Source of the DNA: Limnohabitans sp. 63ED37-2
GTDB taxonomy: Bacteria > Pseudomonadota > Gammaproteobacteria > Burkholderiales > Burkholderiaceae_C
DNA length: 64,000 bases
Assembly (NCBI RefSeq): GCF_001412535.1
Contig: NZ_CP011774.1
Coordinates: 1,359,501 to 1,423,500 of the forward strand
Reading direction: 5' to 3'
The notes under the pieces: generated by a model
Told to the model about the DNA's origin: nothing
Databases searched by the model: none
Seen by the model: the letters and a program-made list of their open reading frames with translations, nothing else
Shown: piece after piece, positions 15,942 through 25,267 of the stretch
Numbering within the stretch: position 1 is the first letter of the stretch
How the letters are laid out: the number at the start of each line of letters is the position of its first letter
Made by a program: the position numbers and the translations under genes

Positions 15942-17642
15942 TCATGCGTTGTCTTCCCGAAATTCGCCCTCGAAGCGGTCGACCTGGCGGGCACGCGTAT
16001 TTTCTTGATCACGCAAATCAACCCGGCGAATCTTGCCTGAGATGGTCTTGGGCAGGTCACTGAATTCGATGCGTCGCACCAATTTGTAGGCCGACACCCG
16101 CTCTCGCATGAACTTGAAAATCGCCCCCGCCGTGGCCGCGTCTGGTGCGTGGCCAGGGGCCAAAATCACATAGGCCTTGGGCACCAAACCGCGCACGGCA
16201 TCGGGCGCAGGCACCACCGCCGCCTCGGCCACGGCCGGGTGCTCAATCAACGCGCTCTCCAGCTCAAAGGGGCTGATGCGGTAGCCCGAGGACTTGAACA
16301 CATCGTCGGCCCGTCCCACATACGTGATGTAACCCAGCTCATCGCGCTGGCCCACATCGCCCGTGTGGTAATAACCATCGCGCATGGCCTCGGCCGTTTT
16401 GTCGGCGTCGTCGGCATAGCCGTTCATCAGGGCCGTGGGGCGGTGCGCCAGATCAATGCAAATTTCGCCTTCGTTGGCAGGTTCACCATCGGCGTTCAGC
16501 AGCACCATCCGGTAACCCGGCAAAGGCCGCCCCATGGAGCCTGCCTTCAAGGGCGCACCCGGCGGGTTGCCAATTTGGGCCGTGGTCTCGGTCTGTCCAT
16601 AACCGTCGCGGATGGTGATCTGCCAAGCGGCGCGAACTTGCTCAATGACCTCGGGGTTGAGCGGCTCACCCGCTGAAATCAACTCACGCAACTGAACAGG
16701 CCAGGCCTTCAGGTCTTCCTGAATCAACATGCGCCACACCGTGGGCGGGGCGCAAAGGGTGTTGACCCGGTGCTGCACCAGTGTGCCGAGAATGTCTGGC
16801 CCGTTAAAACGTGCGTAGTTGTAAATGAACACACAAGCTTGCGCATTGAGCGGCGCAAAAAAACAACTCCAAGCGTGCTTGGCCCAGCCCGGCGAGCTGA
16901 TGGTCCAGTGCACATCGCCTTTTTGCAGACCCAACCAATACAAGGTCGACAAATGGCCCACTGGGTAGCTTTGCTGGGTGTGTTGCACCAGCTTGGGTTT
17001 GGCCGTGGTGCCCGAGGTGAAATACTCCAGCAAAGGATCGGTCACCCGCGTCGGCTCAGGTGGGGTGAAGGCGCTGCTGGCCTGGTGCGACAGCGCGTAG
17101 TCAAGCCAGCCTTCTGGCAAACCCGAGGCAGCGCCCGACACGCTGACCAATGTCAACCCGTGGGTCACAGTGCTGGGCAAATCCATCACCTTGGCCATGC
17201 CCACGGCATTGGTGATGATGCACTTGACCCGTCCGCGCTCCAGGCGGTCTTGCAAATCGTCGCCCGAGAGCAAGGTGGTGGCCGGGATCAGCACCACGCC
17301 CAGTTTGATCGCCGCCAGCATGGTTTCCCACAGCGGCACCTCGTTGCCCATCATCAGCAAAATTCGGTCGCCCTTGCGTGCACCCAAGGCCACCAGCCAA
17401 TTGGCCACTTGGTTGGAGCGTTGGGACAATTCGGCATAGCTCAGGCGAAACTGCTCACCCGAGGCTTCAACGATGTGTAAAGCCGGGGCCGGGTTGTCGC
17501 GAGCGATGCTGTCAAAGTAGTCCAGCCCCCAGTTGAAATGCGACAAAACAGGCCACTGAAAGGCCGACACTGCGGCCTCGTAATCGGTGCGGTGGGTCAG
17601 CAACGCATCGCGGCTGGCCAAAAAATGTTCAAGTTCGCTCAT
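15942..17642 (-). CDS. AMP-dependent acyl-CoA synthetase
   Basis: Adenylate-forming enzyme of 566 residues that activates a carboxylic acid to acyl-AMP and then acyl-CoA. YFTSGTTAKPKLVQHT is the ATP-binding P-loop motif, DGYGQTET the A5 motif, YHTGD the A7 motif, GRADDVFKSSGYRI the hinge, and KTISGKIRR carries the catalytic Lys near the C-terminus. ATG at 17642 is preceded by GAGGAG about five bases upstream; the frame is open to 17714, so a protein 24 residues longer is possible. The acid is not determined; resemblance is to medium-chain/benzoate-type and acetyl-CoA synthetase-like enzymes of this group. It is separated by 7 bp from the repeat-protein gene downstream. Confidence 0.85.
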   Translation of the reverse strand: MSELEHFLASRDALLTHRTDYEAAVSAFQWPVLSHFNWGLDYFDSIARDNPAPALHIVEASGEQFRLSYAELSQRSNQVANWLVALGARKGDRILLMMGNEVPLWETMLAAIKLGVVLIPATTLLSGDDLQDRLERGRVKCIITNAVGMAKVMDLPSTVTHGLTLVSVSGAASGLPEGWLDYALSHQASSAFTPPEPTRVTDPLLEYFTSGTTAKPKLVQHTQQSYPVGHLSTLYWLGLQKGDVHWTISSPGWAKHAWSCFFAPLNAQACVFIYNYARFNGPDILGTLVQHRVNTLCAPPTVWRMLIQEDLKAWPVQLRELISAGEPLNPEVIEQVRAAWQITIRDGYGQTETTAQIGNPPGAPLKAGSMGRPLPGYRMVLLNADGEPANEGEICIDLAHRPTALMNGYADDADKTAEAMRDGYYHTGDVGQRDELGYITYVGRADDVFKSSGYRISPFELESALIEHPAVAEAAVVPAPDAVRGLVPKAYVILAPGHAPDAATAGAIFKFMRERVSAYKLVRRIEFSDLPKTISGKIRRVDLRDQENTRARQVDRFEGEFREDNA

Positions 17643-17780
17643 GGGCTCCTCATCGGGGGGGGCATAGCCATACGGCGTTGGACAGTTTAGCGCCTGAAAA
17701 TCTGTCATCTCCAAATCAGCAAGGCGGTGGTCACGCTTGAAAATTCAGGAACCTATTTTGCTGTTTTGAAGACCCGAGCT

Positions 17781-18836
17781 TCATGAATGTTTGGCACACA
17801 CCACTTCTTGCGCTTGCTGTGGGCTTTGCCGCCGGGTGACTGGGTTTTGCTGGAGCCAGTGCTGCAGGTCTTGCAGCACTTCGCGGGTTTGAAGTTGGCG
17901 CGTCAGCAGGTGCCAGCCTTCGGGGTAGACCACCCAGTCGAGCGCGGTACCAGCTTTGCCAGCAGCGTTCAGGTGGGTCAACCAGTCGCAAACGGGTGAG
18001 GGCGGAATGATGCGGTCGCGCAGGCCATACAGCACCAGGCTGCGCTGCGGGGGCAGGGTGTTCAGGTTTTGCGCGCGGCCCATCAGAGAGGTCACCCCAG
18101 CCAGGCTGCTCACGCGTGTGGCTTTGATGAACAGCGGGTCGCGCCCCAGATCGCGTGAGACTTCCGGGTCGTTGGTGGGGGTGATTCCCAGCGATTGCAC
18201 CCCCCGCCCCGTGAAAACCATGTCGGGGGCCACGGCGTTCATGAATTGAAGGCTGAGCCTCTGGTACCAAGGCATGCTTTGTGCGCCCCAGACGGCGGGG
18301 GCTTTGAGCACAAGGTGGTCCGCCATCAAACCCGGCGATTCAGCCGCTGCCACCCACACCAGTGCACCGCCCATGCTCTCACCCACGACGGTGAGTGGCA
18401 CGCCGGGATGCCGCTCGCGCAGTTGCGAGACGATGTGGCGTAGGTCGGACAAGAGCGTGTCTTCGCCTCGCCAAATGCCGGCTTGTGGGTTGGCCCCAAA
18501 GCCGCGCTGGTCGTAGGCATAAACCGTGGCACCGAGTTCACCCACCAGGTGTTGTGCCGTGGGTTCAAAAGCTTTGCTGTAGTCGTTGAAGCCGTGTACG
18601 CCCAGCACGATGTGCCGAGGCTTGGGCGTGGACCAGACCCGTGCGGCCAAGCTGTCGCCACCGGGCACCTCAAATTGCATGGGGGCGGCGGGGATGACTT
18701 GGGCGGGGACAATTTTGTCGGCGACCGAGGGCGAGTGTGTTGACGGGGTGGGTGCGCTGCAGCCTGCCAGCAGCATCAGGCTCCAGGCGCTGATGAGGTG
18801 TTGGGCACGGCGCTGGCGAGGGCGGATGAAGGTCAT
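17781..18836 (-). CDS. Lysophospholipase/monoacylglycerol lipase-like lipoprotein
   Basis: Alpha/beta hydrolase of 351 residues with a lipoprotein signal: a basic N-terminus (RPRQRRAQ), a hydrophobic run and the lipobox LLAGC with lipidated Cys at 26. The catalytic Ser is in VVGESMGGALV; LYGLRDRIIPP gives the Asp region and EGWHLL the His. HGFNDYSKAF is the oxyanion-side motif typical of monoacylglycerol-lipase-like hydrolases (PldB family). It is expected to sit in the envelope and act on lipids or esters. The start at 18836 gives the signal peptide directly. It follows the aminotransferase gene on the same strand with a 57-nt gap. Confidence 0.82.
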   Translation of the reverse strand: MTFIRPRQRRAQHLISAWSLMLLAGCSAPTPSTHSPSVADKIVPAQVIPAAPMQFEVPGGDSLAARVWSTPKPRHIVLGVHGFNDYSKAFEPTAQHLVGELGATVYAYDQRGFGANPQAGIWRGEDTLLSDLRHIVSQLRERHPGVPLTVVGESMGGALVWVAAAESPGLMADHLVLKAPAVWGAQSMPWYQRLSLQFMNAVAPDMVFTGRGVQSLGITPTNDPEVSRDLGRDPLFIKATRVSSLAGVTSLMGRAQNLNTLPPQRSLVLYGLRDRIIPPSPVCDWLTHLNAAGKAGTALDWVVYPEGWHLLTRQLQTREVLQDLQHWLQQNPVTRRQSPQQAQEVVCAKHS

Positions 18837-18893
18837 GGGCAGGTGGCGGGCTTTTGTGGCTGGATGACGACGACGGCCCTGGGCGTCATGGGT

Positions 18894-20063
18894 TCAAAGG
18901 CCTTTGAGTTTGTCCAGTGCCGCGTGCAGGGTTTCGTCGGTTTTGGCAAAACAAAAGCGGATGACTTTTTGGTCAAAGCCGTTGCCATAAAAGGCAGACA
19001 GGGGGATGGCGGCCACGCCAATCTCAGACGTGAGCCACTGGCAGAACTCGGCTTCGCTCAGGTTTTTCTCGGGCACTTGCAAGCCCGAGATGTCCGCACA
19101 CTGGAAATAGGTGCCTTCACCGGGCAGCAGCTTGAAGTGGGTTTGCGCCAGGCCATGGCGAAACAGATCGCGCTTGCGCTGGTAAAACGCAGGCAATTCC
19201 AAGTAAGGCGCGGGGTCGGCCATGTAGCGGGCCAAGGCGTGCTGCATGGGGGTGTTGACGGTGAACACCATGAACTGGTGCACTTTGCGAAGCTCGGCCG
19301 TGTAGTCGGCCGGGGCCGCCACCGTGCCGACTTTCCAACCCGTCACATGGTAGGTCTTGCCAAAGCTCGAGACAATGAAGGCCCGTGCGGCCAGGCCATC
19401 AAACTGCGCGGCGCTCCAGTGCTGCAGCGGGGCGTAAACCATGTGCTCGTAGACCTCGTCGCTGATCAGCAGCACGTTGGTGGGGGCCAGGATCTCTTGC
19501 AAGGTGAGCATTTCCTCGCGTGTCCAAACCATGCCGCTCGGGTTGTGCGGGGTGTTGATCAGGATGGCGCGGGTGCGCGGGTTGATGGCAGCGCGGATGC
19601 GGTCAAAGTCGGGCCGGAAGCTGCCGGGCGTCAGGGGCACACGCACCACGCGACCACCGGCCAATTCGATGTTGGGCACGTAGCTGTCGTAGCAGGGCTC
19701 CAGCACGATGACCTCATCGTCTGGGTGCACGATGGCCAAGATGATGGACAAAATGGCCTGGGTGGCCCCTGCTGTAACGGTGATTTCTGTGGCAGGGTTG
19801 TAGCGGCGCCCATACAGGGCTTCGATTTTGGCGGCCACGGCTTCGCGCAGCGGGGCCACGCCAGGCATCGGCGGGTACTGGTTGAGGCCTTCGCGCATGG
19901 CGTCGCCCACCAGCTCGGTCAGGCGGGGGTCACAGGGAAAATCCGGAAAACCCTGACCCAGGTTGACGGCTTTCTTTTCGGCGGCCAAGGCGGACATGAC
20001 CGTGAAGATGGTGGTGCCCATGTGGGGCGCCTTTGAGATCAGAGCGGGGCTGCTGGTGTTCAT
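18894..20063 (-). CDS. ybdL: Methionine-type aminotransferase (YbdL-like)
   Basis: Fold-type I PLP enzyme of 389 residues. The N-terminus (SKAPHMGTTIFTVMSALAAE, then VNLGQGFPDFPCDP) closely resembles E. coli YbdL, a methionine aminotransferase. ITVTAGATQAI binds phosphate, NTPHNPSG and ISDEVYEH hold the PLP-contacting Asn/Asp/Tyr, SSFGKTYHVTGWKVG carries the PLP Lys, and FCFAK near the C-terminus gives the substrate Arg region. It probably converts methionine and aromatic amino acids to 2-oxo acids, or runs the last step of methionine salvage. CysB, the sulfur regulator, is the next gene upstream on the same strand (22 nt), which fits a link to sulfur amino acids. Confidence 0.85.
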   Translation of the reverse strand: MNTSSPALISKAPHMGTTIFTVMSALAAEKKAVNLGQGFPDFPCDPRLTELVGDAMREGLNQYPPMPGVAPLREAVAAKIEALYGRRYNPATEITVTAGATQAILSIILAIVHPDDEVIVLEPCYDSYVPNIELAGGRVVRVPLTPGSFRPDFDRIRAAINPRTRAILINTPHNPSGMVWTREEMLTLQEILAPTNVLLISDEVYEHMVYAPLQHWSAAQFDGLAARAFIVSSFGKTYHVTGWKVGTVAAPADYTAELRKVHQFMVFTVNTPMQHALARYMADPAPYLELPAFYQRKRDLFRHGLAQTHFKLLPGEGTYFQCADISGLQVPEKNLSEAEFCQWLTSEIGVAAIPLSAFYGNGFDQKVIRFCFAKTDETLHAALDKLKGL

Positions 20064-20085
20064 GTGAAAGGAAAAGAGGCAGGGT

Positions 20086-21027
20086 TCAAAGTTCGTAATC
20101 GTTGACGTGGCCAGTCATGGCCCGGGCGATCAATGGGGCCGTGAGGCGGTCGCTCAGCAATTCGGCAAACTGGTAAACAAATTGGCGCAAATAGGCGCCA
20201 CGCTTGAAAGCCACACGGGCCACGTTCATGCCCAGCAACTGGCCCAAGGGGCGCACGGCCAGGTCTTTGACCGGGTCGTCTTGCACGGCCATTTCTGCCA
20301 CGATGCCAATGCCCAACCCCAAGCGCACATAGGTTTTGATCACGTCCGAGTCGATGGCTTCCAAAGCAATGCGGGGGGTGATTTTTTTGGCGGCAAAGGC
20401 TTGGTCAATGCGGCTGCGACCTGTGAAAGAAGGGTGGTAAGTGATGAGCGGTTCGTTGGCGATGTCTTCGAGCGACAGGTGGCTTTTGCAGGCCAAGGGA
20501 TGGTCGAGCGGCAGCACCAAAACGTGTTGCCATTCGTAGCAGGGCAGGGTCACCAAGTCTTCGTAAGCCGACAGGGATTCGGTGGCAATGCCGATTTCAG
20601 CCGTGTCGTCGAGCAGCATTTTGGCTACCTGGTCCGGGGCGCCCTGGTGCAGGCTGATGTTGACCTTGGGGTATTTCTCGCGCAGTTTGGCCACGGGCAC
20701 AGGCAGTACGTAACGCGCCTGGGTGTGGGTGGTGGCAATCGACAAGGTGCCGCTGTCTTGGGCGCTGTACTGCTCACCGATTTTCTTCAGGTTCCCCACC
20801 TCGCGCAGGATCTGCTCGATGCTGTGCAGCACATGCTGGCCGGGCTCGGTGATGCGTTTGAGGCGCTTGCCGTGGCGGGCAAAGATTTCGATGCCCAACT
20901 CTTCTTCGAGCTCGATGATCGCCTTGGATACGCCGGGCTGCGAGGTGTGCAGCGCTTTGGCCGTCTCGGTCAGGTTGAGGTTGCGGCGGGCGGCTTCTTG
21001 GACGAAACGAAATTGGTGCAGGTTCAT
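20086..21027 (-). CDS. cysB: CysB-type LysR regulator of sulfur assimilation
   Basis: LysR-family activator of 313 residues. The N-terminus MNLHQFRFVQEAARRNLNLTET-type start (first residues MNLHQFRFV) and the helix-turn-helix AKALHTSQPGVSKAIIELEEELG match CysB/Cbl. The effector domain contains TTHTQARYVLP, the conserved CysB segment that binds N-acetylserine/sulfate. It should activate cysteine biosynthesis genes under sulfur limitation. It lies 35 nt downstream of the cbiX-type gene and 22 nt upstream of the methionine-type aminotransferase gene, all on the minus strand. Confidence 0.93.
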   Translation of the reverse strand: MNLHQFRFVQEAARRNLNLTETAKALHTSQPGVSKAIIELEEELGIEIFARHGKRLKRITEPGQHVLHSIEQILREVGNLKKIGEQYSAQDSGTLSIATTHTQARYVLPVPVAKLREKYPKVNISLHQGAPDQVAKMLLDDTAEIGIATESLSAYEDLVTLPCYEWQHVLVLPLDHPLACKSHLSLEDIANEPLITYHPSFTGRSRIDQAFAAKKITPRIALEAIDSDVIKTYVRLGLGIGIVAEMAVQDDPVKDLAVRPLGQLLGMNVARVAFKRGAYLRQFVYQFAELLSDRLTAPLIARAMTGHVNDYEL

Positions 21028-21062
21028 ATGCTTATCGTTATATGGATTACCTGCATTATGCT

Positions 21063-21446
21063 TTATATGTCTGTTTGGTCCCGTCCAGCGGCAATGTCCG
21101 CCATGAGCGCGGTCATGGCCGGGTGTTCGCCAATGGCGGGCAAGAGTTCAAACGACATTTGTGGGTAGGCTTGGCGCAGGCCATGCACCAGCTCGGGCAG
21201 GTCTTCCCGAGCGTGTCGGCCCACCCCCAAAAACATGGGCACGATGCGGACATGGGTCACATCTTGTTTCATCAGCGCTTCCACGGTGCTGGGCAGGTCG
21301 GGCTCCGTCAGCTCCAAAAAGGCCACCGACACAGGCGTGGAGGCTTGTTGACCACGCATACGCTGGGCCACAGCATCGATGGGCAATCGCCACAGCGGAT
21401 CGCGCGAGCCGTGAGCAAATAGGATCACGCCGGTTTTTTGAGTCAT
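21063..21446 (-). CDS. cbiX: Short CbiX-type sirohydrochlorin chelatase
   Basis: Protein of 127 residues, the size of single-domain CbiX. ILFAHGSRDPLW holds the metal/catalytic His at the N-terminus, and RIVPMFLGVGRHAREDLP holds the second conserved His-containing motif. It should insert Fe(II) into sirohydrochlorin to give siroheme, cofactor of sulfite and nitrite reductase, or Co(II) for B12. The position before cysB favours the siroheme role. The open frame extends to 21722 over lptG; ATG at 21446 is chosen because FAHGSRDP is the normal N-terminus. It lies eight bases after the lptG stop. Confidence 0.88.
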   Translation of the reverse strand: MTQKTGVILFAHGSRDPLWRLPIDAVAQRMRGQQASTPVSVAFLELTEPDLPSTVEALMKQDVTHVRIVPMFLGVGRHAREDLPELVHGLRQAYPQMSFELLPAIGEHPAMTALMADIAAGRDQTDI

Positions 21447-21454
21447 GGGATTTG

Positions 21455-22561
21455 TCACCGCCTTAAAACCATCCACCAAAAGGCCGCCAACGACACGGCG
21501 CTGTAGATGAGCGCGGGTGCGGCCGAAGTCAACAGCGGCTGCCAATTTTGGAGGTTGCCGATGAAGCTGAACACATTGTTGAGCAATGAAAAACTGATGC
21601 CAGCCAGCACGCCTGCAAAAACGTGTCCGGCGATTTGTCCCGAGCGGAAATGCAAATAAGCAAACGGCAAGGCCAGGACCAGCATGACCAGGCAACTCAA
21701 AGGGTAGAACACTTTGCGCCAAAACTCGATTTCATAACGCTGGGCGTTTTGGTTGTTGGCCGACAGGTGGCGCATGTAACGAAACAGCTCCCAAGTGCTC
21801 ATGCGGTCCGGGCTGAGCAAGGCGGCAGCGACCATGTCGGTGCTGATCCCGGTGGACCAGCTTTGACGGTCCAACTGGGTGACGCTGAACTGGGCCGGGT
21901 TGGTCGCGCTGGGCAAGAGGATGGATTTTTCTTCCACCTCAAGGAGTTCCCACTGCCCTGCTTGGATCTGAGCCTGGCGGGCGGTGGTGATGGTGAGCAG
22001 CTGGCCTTTCTCATTGAAAGCGTGAATGCGAACGTCCTGCATCTTGCTGATCCCGTCAAAGCGTCGCACGTTCACCGCGTATTGCTGTTGGCCCTGTTTT
22101 TCGCGTAACCATGCCCCGGTTTGGCCGGTCGTCAACTGGCCCTGAAAAGGCGCTTTGATCTGCTGAGCTTGTCGCTCGGCCCAGGGTGCGGCGTAGTCAC
22201 CAAAAAAGAATGTGATGGCCACAAAGACCAGTCCCAGTTTCAAGAGCGAGGACAGCGCCATCCAGGGCTCGAGGCCGCCCGTGCGCAAAATGGTGAACTC
22301 AGAGCTTTGGGCCAGCCGTGCCATGACAAAAATGCTGCCAATGAGCACCGAGATGGGCAGCAACTCGTAAATGTGGTCGGGCGTTTTGAGCGCGATGAAC
22401 AGCAGGGCATGCTGCAACTGGTAGCCTTGGGCGGCATGTCGCGAGAGGGCTTGGAGTTCGTCAACCAGGTCAAAAAACAAAAACAAGGCCAAAAAGCCAA
22501 AAGCCACAAAGACCACGGCGCGAATGATTTCGCCATAAAGCAATTGACGCACGGTTTTCAT
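21455..22561 (-). CDS. lptG: LPS export permease LptG
   Basis: Inner-membrane permease of the LptBFGC ABC transporter that moves lipopolysaccharide to the outer membrane; 368 residues. The N-terminal helices (about 10-35 and 60-80), the periplasmic beta-jellyroll (about 130-265) and three C-terminal helices (from FYPLSCLVMLVLALPFAYL) follow the YjgP/YjgQ pattern. ATG at 22561 overlaps the lptF stop by four bases (ATGA), so translation is coupled. The longer frame to 22717 is antisense-like extension inside lptF. Confidence 0.95.
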   Translation of the reverse strand: MKTVRQLLYGEIIRAVVFVAFGFLALFLFFDLVDELQALSRHAAQGYQLQHALLFIALKTPDHIYELLPISVLIGSIFVMARLAQSSEFTILRTGGLEPWMALSSLLKLGLVFVAITFFFGDYAAPWAERQAQQIKAPFQGQLTTGQTGAWLREKQGQQQYAVNVRRFDGISKMQDVRIHAFNEKGQLLTITTARQAQIQAGQWELLEVEEKSILLPSATNPAQFSVTQLDRQSWSTGISTDMVAAALLSPDRMSTWELFRYMRHLSANNQNAQRYEIEFWRKVFYPLSCLVMLVLALPFAYLHFRSGQIAGHVFAGVLAGISFSLLNNVFSFIGNLQNWQPLLTSAAPALIYSAVSLAAFWWMVLRR

Positions 22562-23667
22562 GCGGTGGCCTCCTTCGTCGAGGGCACGGCCGGCAGCAGG
22601 TGTCGCCAGCTCCAATTCATGTGCCGCAGGCCCAGCCACACCAGAGCCAAGGCCAGCACGCTGCCATGCAACAGCACCATGAAGGGCAGGGCGCCGATGC
22701 GGCCTGCACTGATCCAATTTTGGCCGACGGTGAGCAGGTTGTAATAGGCCACAAATACAAACAGAGCCAGGCCCAGGTGGTAACTGCGGCCAACCCGAGG
22801 GTTGACCGCTGACAGCGCGAGCGCCAGCAAAATCATGTTGATGGCGGTGAACAGCAGGCCGATGCGCCAGGCCAGCTCGGCTTGGTTGGCAGGGGTGGGT
22901 TGTTCAATCAGTTGCCAGGTGGTGCTTTGGCGGCTGTTACGTACCGAGTTGGGCGGCACAAAGTTGGCATCGATCAGCAGCTGGTAGCGGTCAAACTGCG
23001 TCAAGCGCGTTTCGCCTGTGCCCAAATGGGTGAGCCATTGCTGCCCGTTTTCCAGAAACAGGAAACGGTCGGTGCCCACAAATTCGACCCGTCCGCGAGA
23101 GGCTGTGGTCACACTTTCGAGCTGGCCGTCACGGCTGGAGACAAACACGTTGTTGCCGGTGCGCTCACCCGGGCTGTCTTTGTCAATGAAAAATACCCGG
23201 TTGCCGCCTGCTGACTCCTGAAACTGACCCGGTGCGATGCGCTCGACATCGTTTCGTTTTTCAAAGCGTTGACGCAGGTCTTGGATTTGCTGGTGGCTCC
23301 AGGGCCAGACAAACAAGGACAAAAGGGCTATGACCAGCAAAATCGGCCAAGCGAATCGAAACAGCGGCTGGATGAACTGCCCAAGCCCCTGTCCGCTGGA
23401 AAACCAGATGACCATTTCACTTTCGCCGTACATGCGCGACAAAGTGGCCACGCAAGCGATGAACAGGCTCAAGGTGATGATGGTGGTCATCTGACCCAAC
23501 ACGCTGAAACCCATCACCAACATCACCTCAGAAGGGTTCACGCTGCCTCGGCTGGCTTGACCCAAAGTGCGGATCAAGATGATGGTCATCACAATGGTCA
23601 CCAAGATGACCAGAGTGGCACCAAAATTGCGCGCAAGGTCTTTGCGTAATGAGGAATGGAATAACAT
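22558..23667 (-). CDS. lptF: LPS export permease LptF
   Basis: Partner permease of LptG; 369 residues. It has the same layout: an N-terminal helix (NFGATLVILVTIVMTIILIRTL), two more helices by residue 120, a periplasmic jellyroll domain (about 130-260) and C-terminal helices. ATG at 23667 gives the typical MLFHSSLRKDLA start. The open frame to 24270 is the reverse of pepA coding DNA. The lptF start lies 24 bp from the divergent pepA start, the classic lptF-pepA arrangement of proteobacteria. Confidence 0.95.
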   Translation of the reverse strand: MLFHSSLRKDLARNFGATLVILVTIVMTIILIRTLGQASRGSVNPSEVMLVMGFSVLGQMTTIITLSLFIACVATLSRMYGESEMVIWFSSGQGLGQFIQPLFRFAWPILLVIALLSLFVWPWSHQQIQDLRQRFEKRNDVERIAPGQFQESAGGNRVFFIDKDSPGERTGNNVFVSSRDGQLESVTTASRGRVEFVGTDRFLFLENGQQWLTHLGTGETRLTQFDRYQLLIDANFVPPNSVRNSRQSTTWQLIEQPTPANQAELAWRIGLLFTAINMILLALALSAVNPRVGRSYHLGLALFVFVAYYNLLTVGQNWISAGRIGALPFMVLLHGSVLALALVWLGLRHMNWSWRHLLPAVPSTKEATA

Positions 23668-23691
23668 TGGCGAAACAGGAAAACCCGAATT

Positions 23692-25236
23692 ATGAACTTC
23701 GAATTTCAAAAGCTCTCCCTCTCCCATGCCATGACCGCTTCGGTGGATGCTTTGGTGGTGCTTTGGCCTGGCCACGTGTTGCCCGATGCCAAGGCGGTGG
23801 AGCCGGTCTCTCGCTTGCTGGCCCAAGCCATCGCTCACGGTGACTTTGAACTCAAGGCCGGGGCTGTTTTGTCTTTGTACAGCCAGCCGGGCATGGCCAC
23901 TCGGCATGTGGTGGTGTCTTGCAGCGCAGACAACCAGCCCGGGCAGATCCGCAGCGCCATGCAGGCGGCTTGGGGCGCTGTCAAGGCCAGCAAGATCAAG
24001 CGTTTGGGCGTTCATGTGGTCGGCGATGTCTCCGCTCAAGGCTTGCAAATGGCGCTCAGCACCCTGGCTGATGCCAGCTACAGCTACACCACCACCTTGA
24101 GCAAACCCAAGGCCCGCACGCTCAAAAACGTGCGGATCAGCGCCTCGCATGACAGCGCCGAACTGCGCCAGGCGGTGGTTCACGCCCAGGCCTTGGTGGC
24201 CGGGGTTGAGTTGGCCAAGGAATGGGCCAACCGACCCGCCAACCACGCCACGCCGACGCATTTGGCCCAAGCGGCCAAAACCATTGCCTCAGGCCGCAAC
24301 TTCAAATGTGAGGTGTTGGGACCCAAGGAAGTGGCCAAGCTGGGCATGGGGGCGTTCATGGCCGTGGCCCAGGGTGCCGCCGAGCCTTTGCGTTTCATTG
24401 TCATGCGCTACAACGGCGGGGCGGCCTCACAAGCCCCGGTGGTACTGGTGGGCAAAGGCATCACCTTTGACACGGGCGGCATATCCATCAAACCGGCACC
24501 CGAGATGGATGAGATGAAGTACGACATGGGTGGTGCCGCCAGTGTTTTGGGTGTTTTCAAGGCGCTGGGGGAACTCAAACCCAAGATCAATGTGGTGGGC
24601 CTGATTCCGGCCACCGAAAACATGCCCGATGGTCTGGCGGTGAAGCCGGGCGATGTGGTGACCAGCATGAGTGGTCAAACCATTGAAATTTTGAACACTG
24701 ACGCCGAAGGCCGTTTGGTGCTGTGTGATGCCCTGACCTATGCCGAGCGCTTCAAGCCACAAGCCGTGATCGACATCGCGACCCTGACGGGCGCTTGCGT
24801 GATTGCCTTGGGGGCGGTTCGCAGCGGCCTGTTTTCAAGCGACGACACCTTGGCCTCGCAACTTCAGCAGGCGGGCGAATATTCAGGTGATGTGTGCTGG
24901 CGCATGCCCTTGGATGACGACTATGCAGAGGGCCTGAAGTCTCGCTTTGCCGATGTGGCCAACGTGGCCGGTCGGGCCGCAGGTTCCGTCACGGCGGCCA
25001 AGTTTTTGCAACGTTTCACCAAAAGCTTTGCTTGGGCACACCTGGACATTGCAGGCACCGCCTGGCGCAGCGGAGCGGCCAAGGGGGCCACTGGCCGACC
25101 TGTAGCCCTGTTGTTGCAGTACTTGCTCAGCAATGCACAAGCGCCTGGGGTTCAGAAAAACGCAGCCCTGCCCAAAGTGGCAGACCAATCCGTTCAGAAG
25201 GTCAAATCCAAAGCCCGTGCTGTGAAACAGTCTTGA
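23692..25236 (+). CDS. pepA: Leucyl aminopeptidase (M17)
   Basis: Di-metal aminopeptidase of 514 residues releasing N-terminal Leu and other residues in peptide turnover. GKGITFDTGGISIKPAPEMDEMK-type active-site sequence (seen as GITFDTGG and KPAPEMDEMK) gives metal Lys/Asp ligands, and NTDAEGRLVL is the M17 signature. The N-terminal macro-like domain covers about residues 1-170. The C-terminus has an unusual basic tail of about 30 residues (KSKARAVKQS) beyond the catalytic core. Upstream CAGGAAAA may act as ribosome site. It is followed by holC, the usual pair. Confidence 0.95.
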   Translation: MNFEFQKLSLSHAMTASVDALVVLWPGHVLPDAKAVEPVSRLLAQAIAHGDFELKAGAVLSLYSQPGMATRHVVVSCSADNQPGQIRSAMQAAWGAVKASKIKRLGVHVVGDVSAQGLQMALSTLADASYSYTTTLSKPKARTLKNVRISASHDSAELRQAVVHAQALVAGVELAKEWANRPANHATPTHLAQAAKTIASGRNFKCEVLGPKEVAKLGMGAFMAVAQGAAEPLRFIVMRYNGGAASQAPVVLVGKGITFDTGGISIKPAPEMDEMKYDMGGAASVLGVFKALGELKPKINVVGLIPATENMPDGLAVKPGDVVTSMSGQTIEILNTDAEGRLVLCDALTYAERFKPQAVIDIATLTGACVIALGAVRSGLFSSDDTLASQLQQAGEYSGDVCWRMPLDDDYAEGLKSRFADVANVAGRAAGSVTAAKFLQRFTKSFAWAHLDIAGTAWRSGAAKGATGRPVALLLQYLLSNAQAPGVQKNAALPKVADQSVQKVKSKARAVKQS

Positions 25237-25267
25237 GCCAGGCTTTTGCCGACCACCACTCGTGCCC

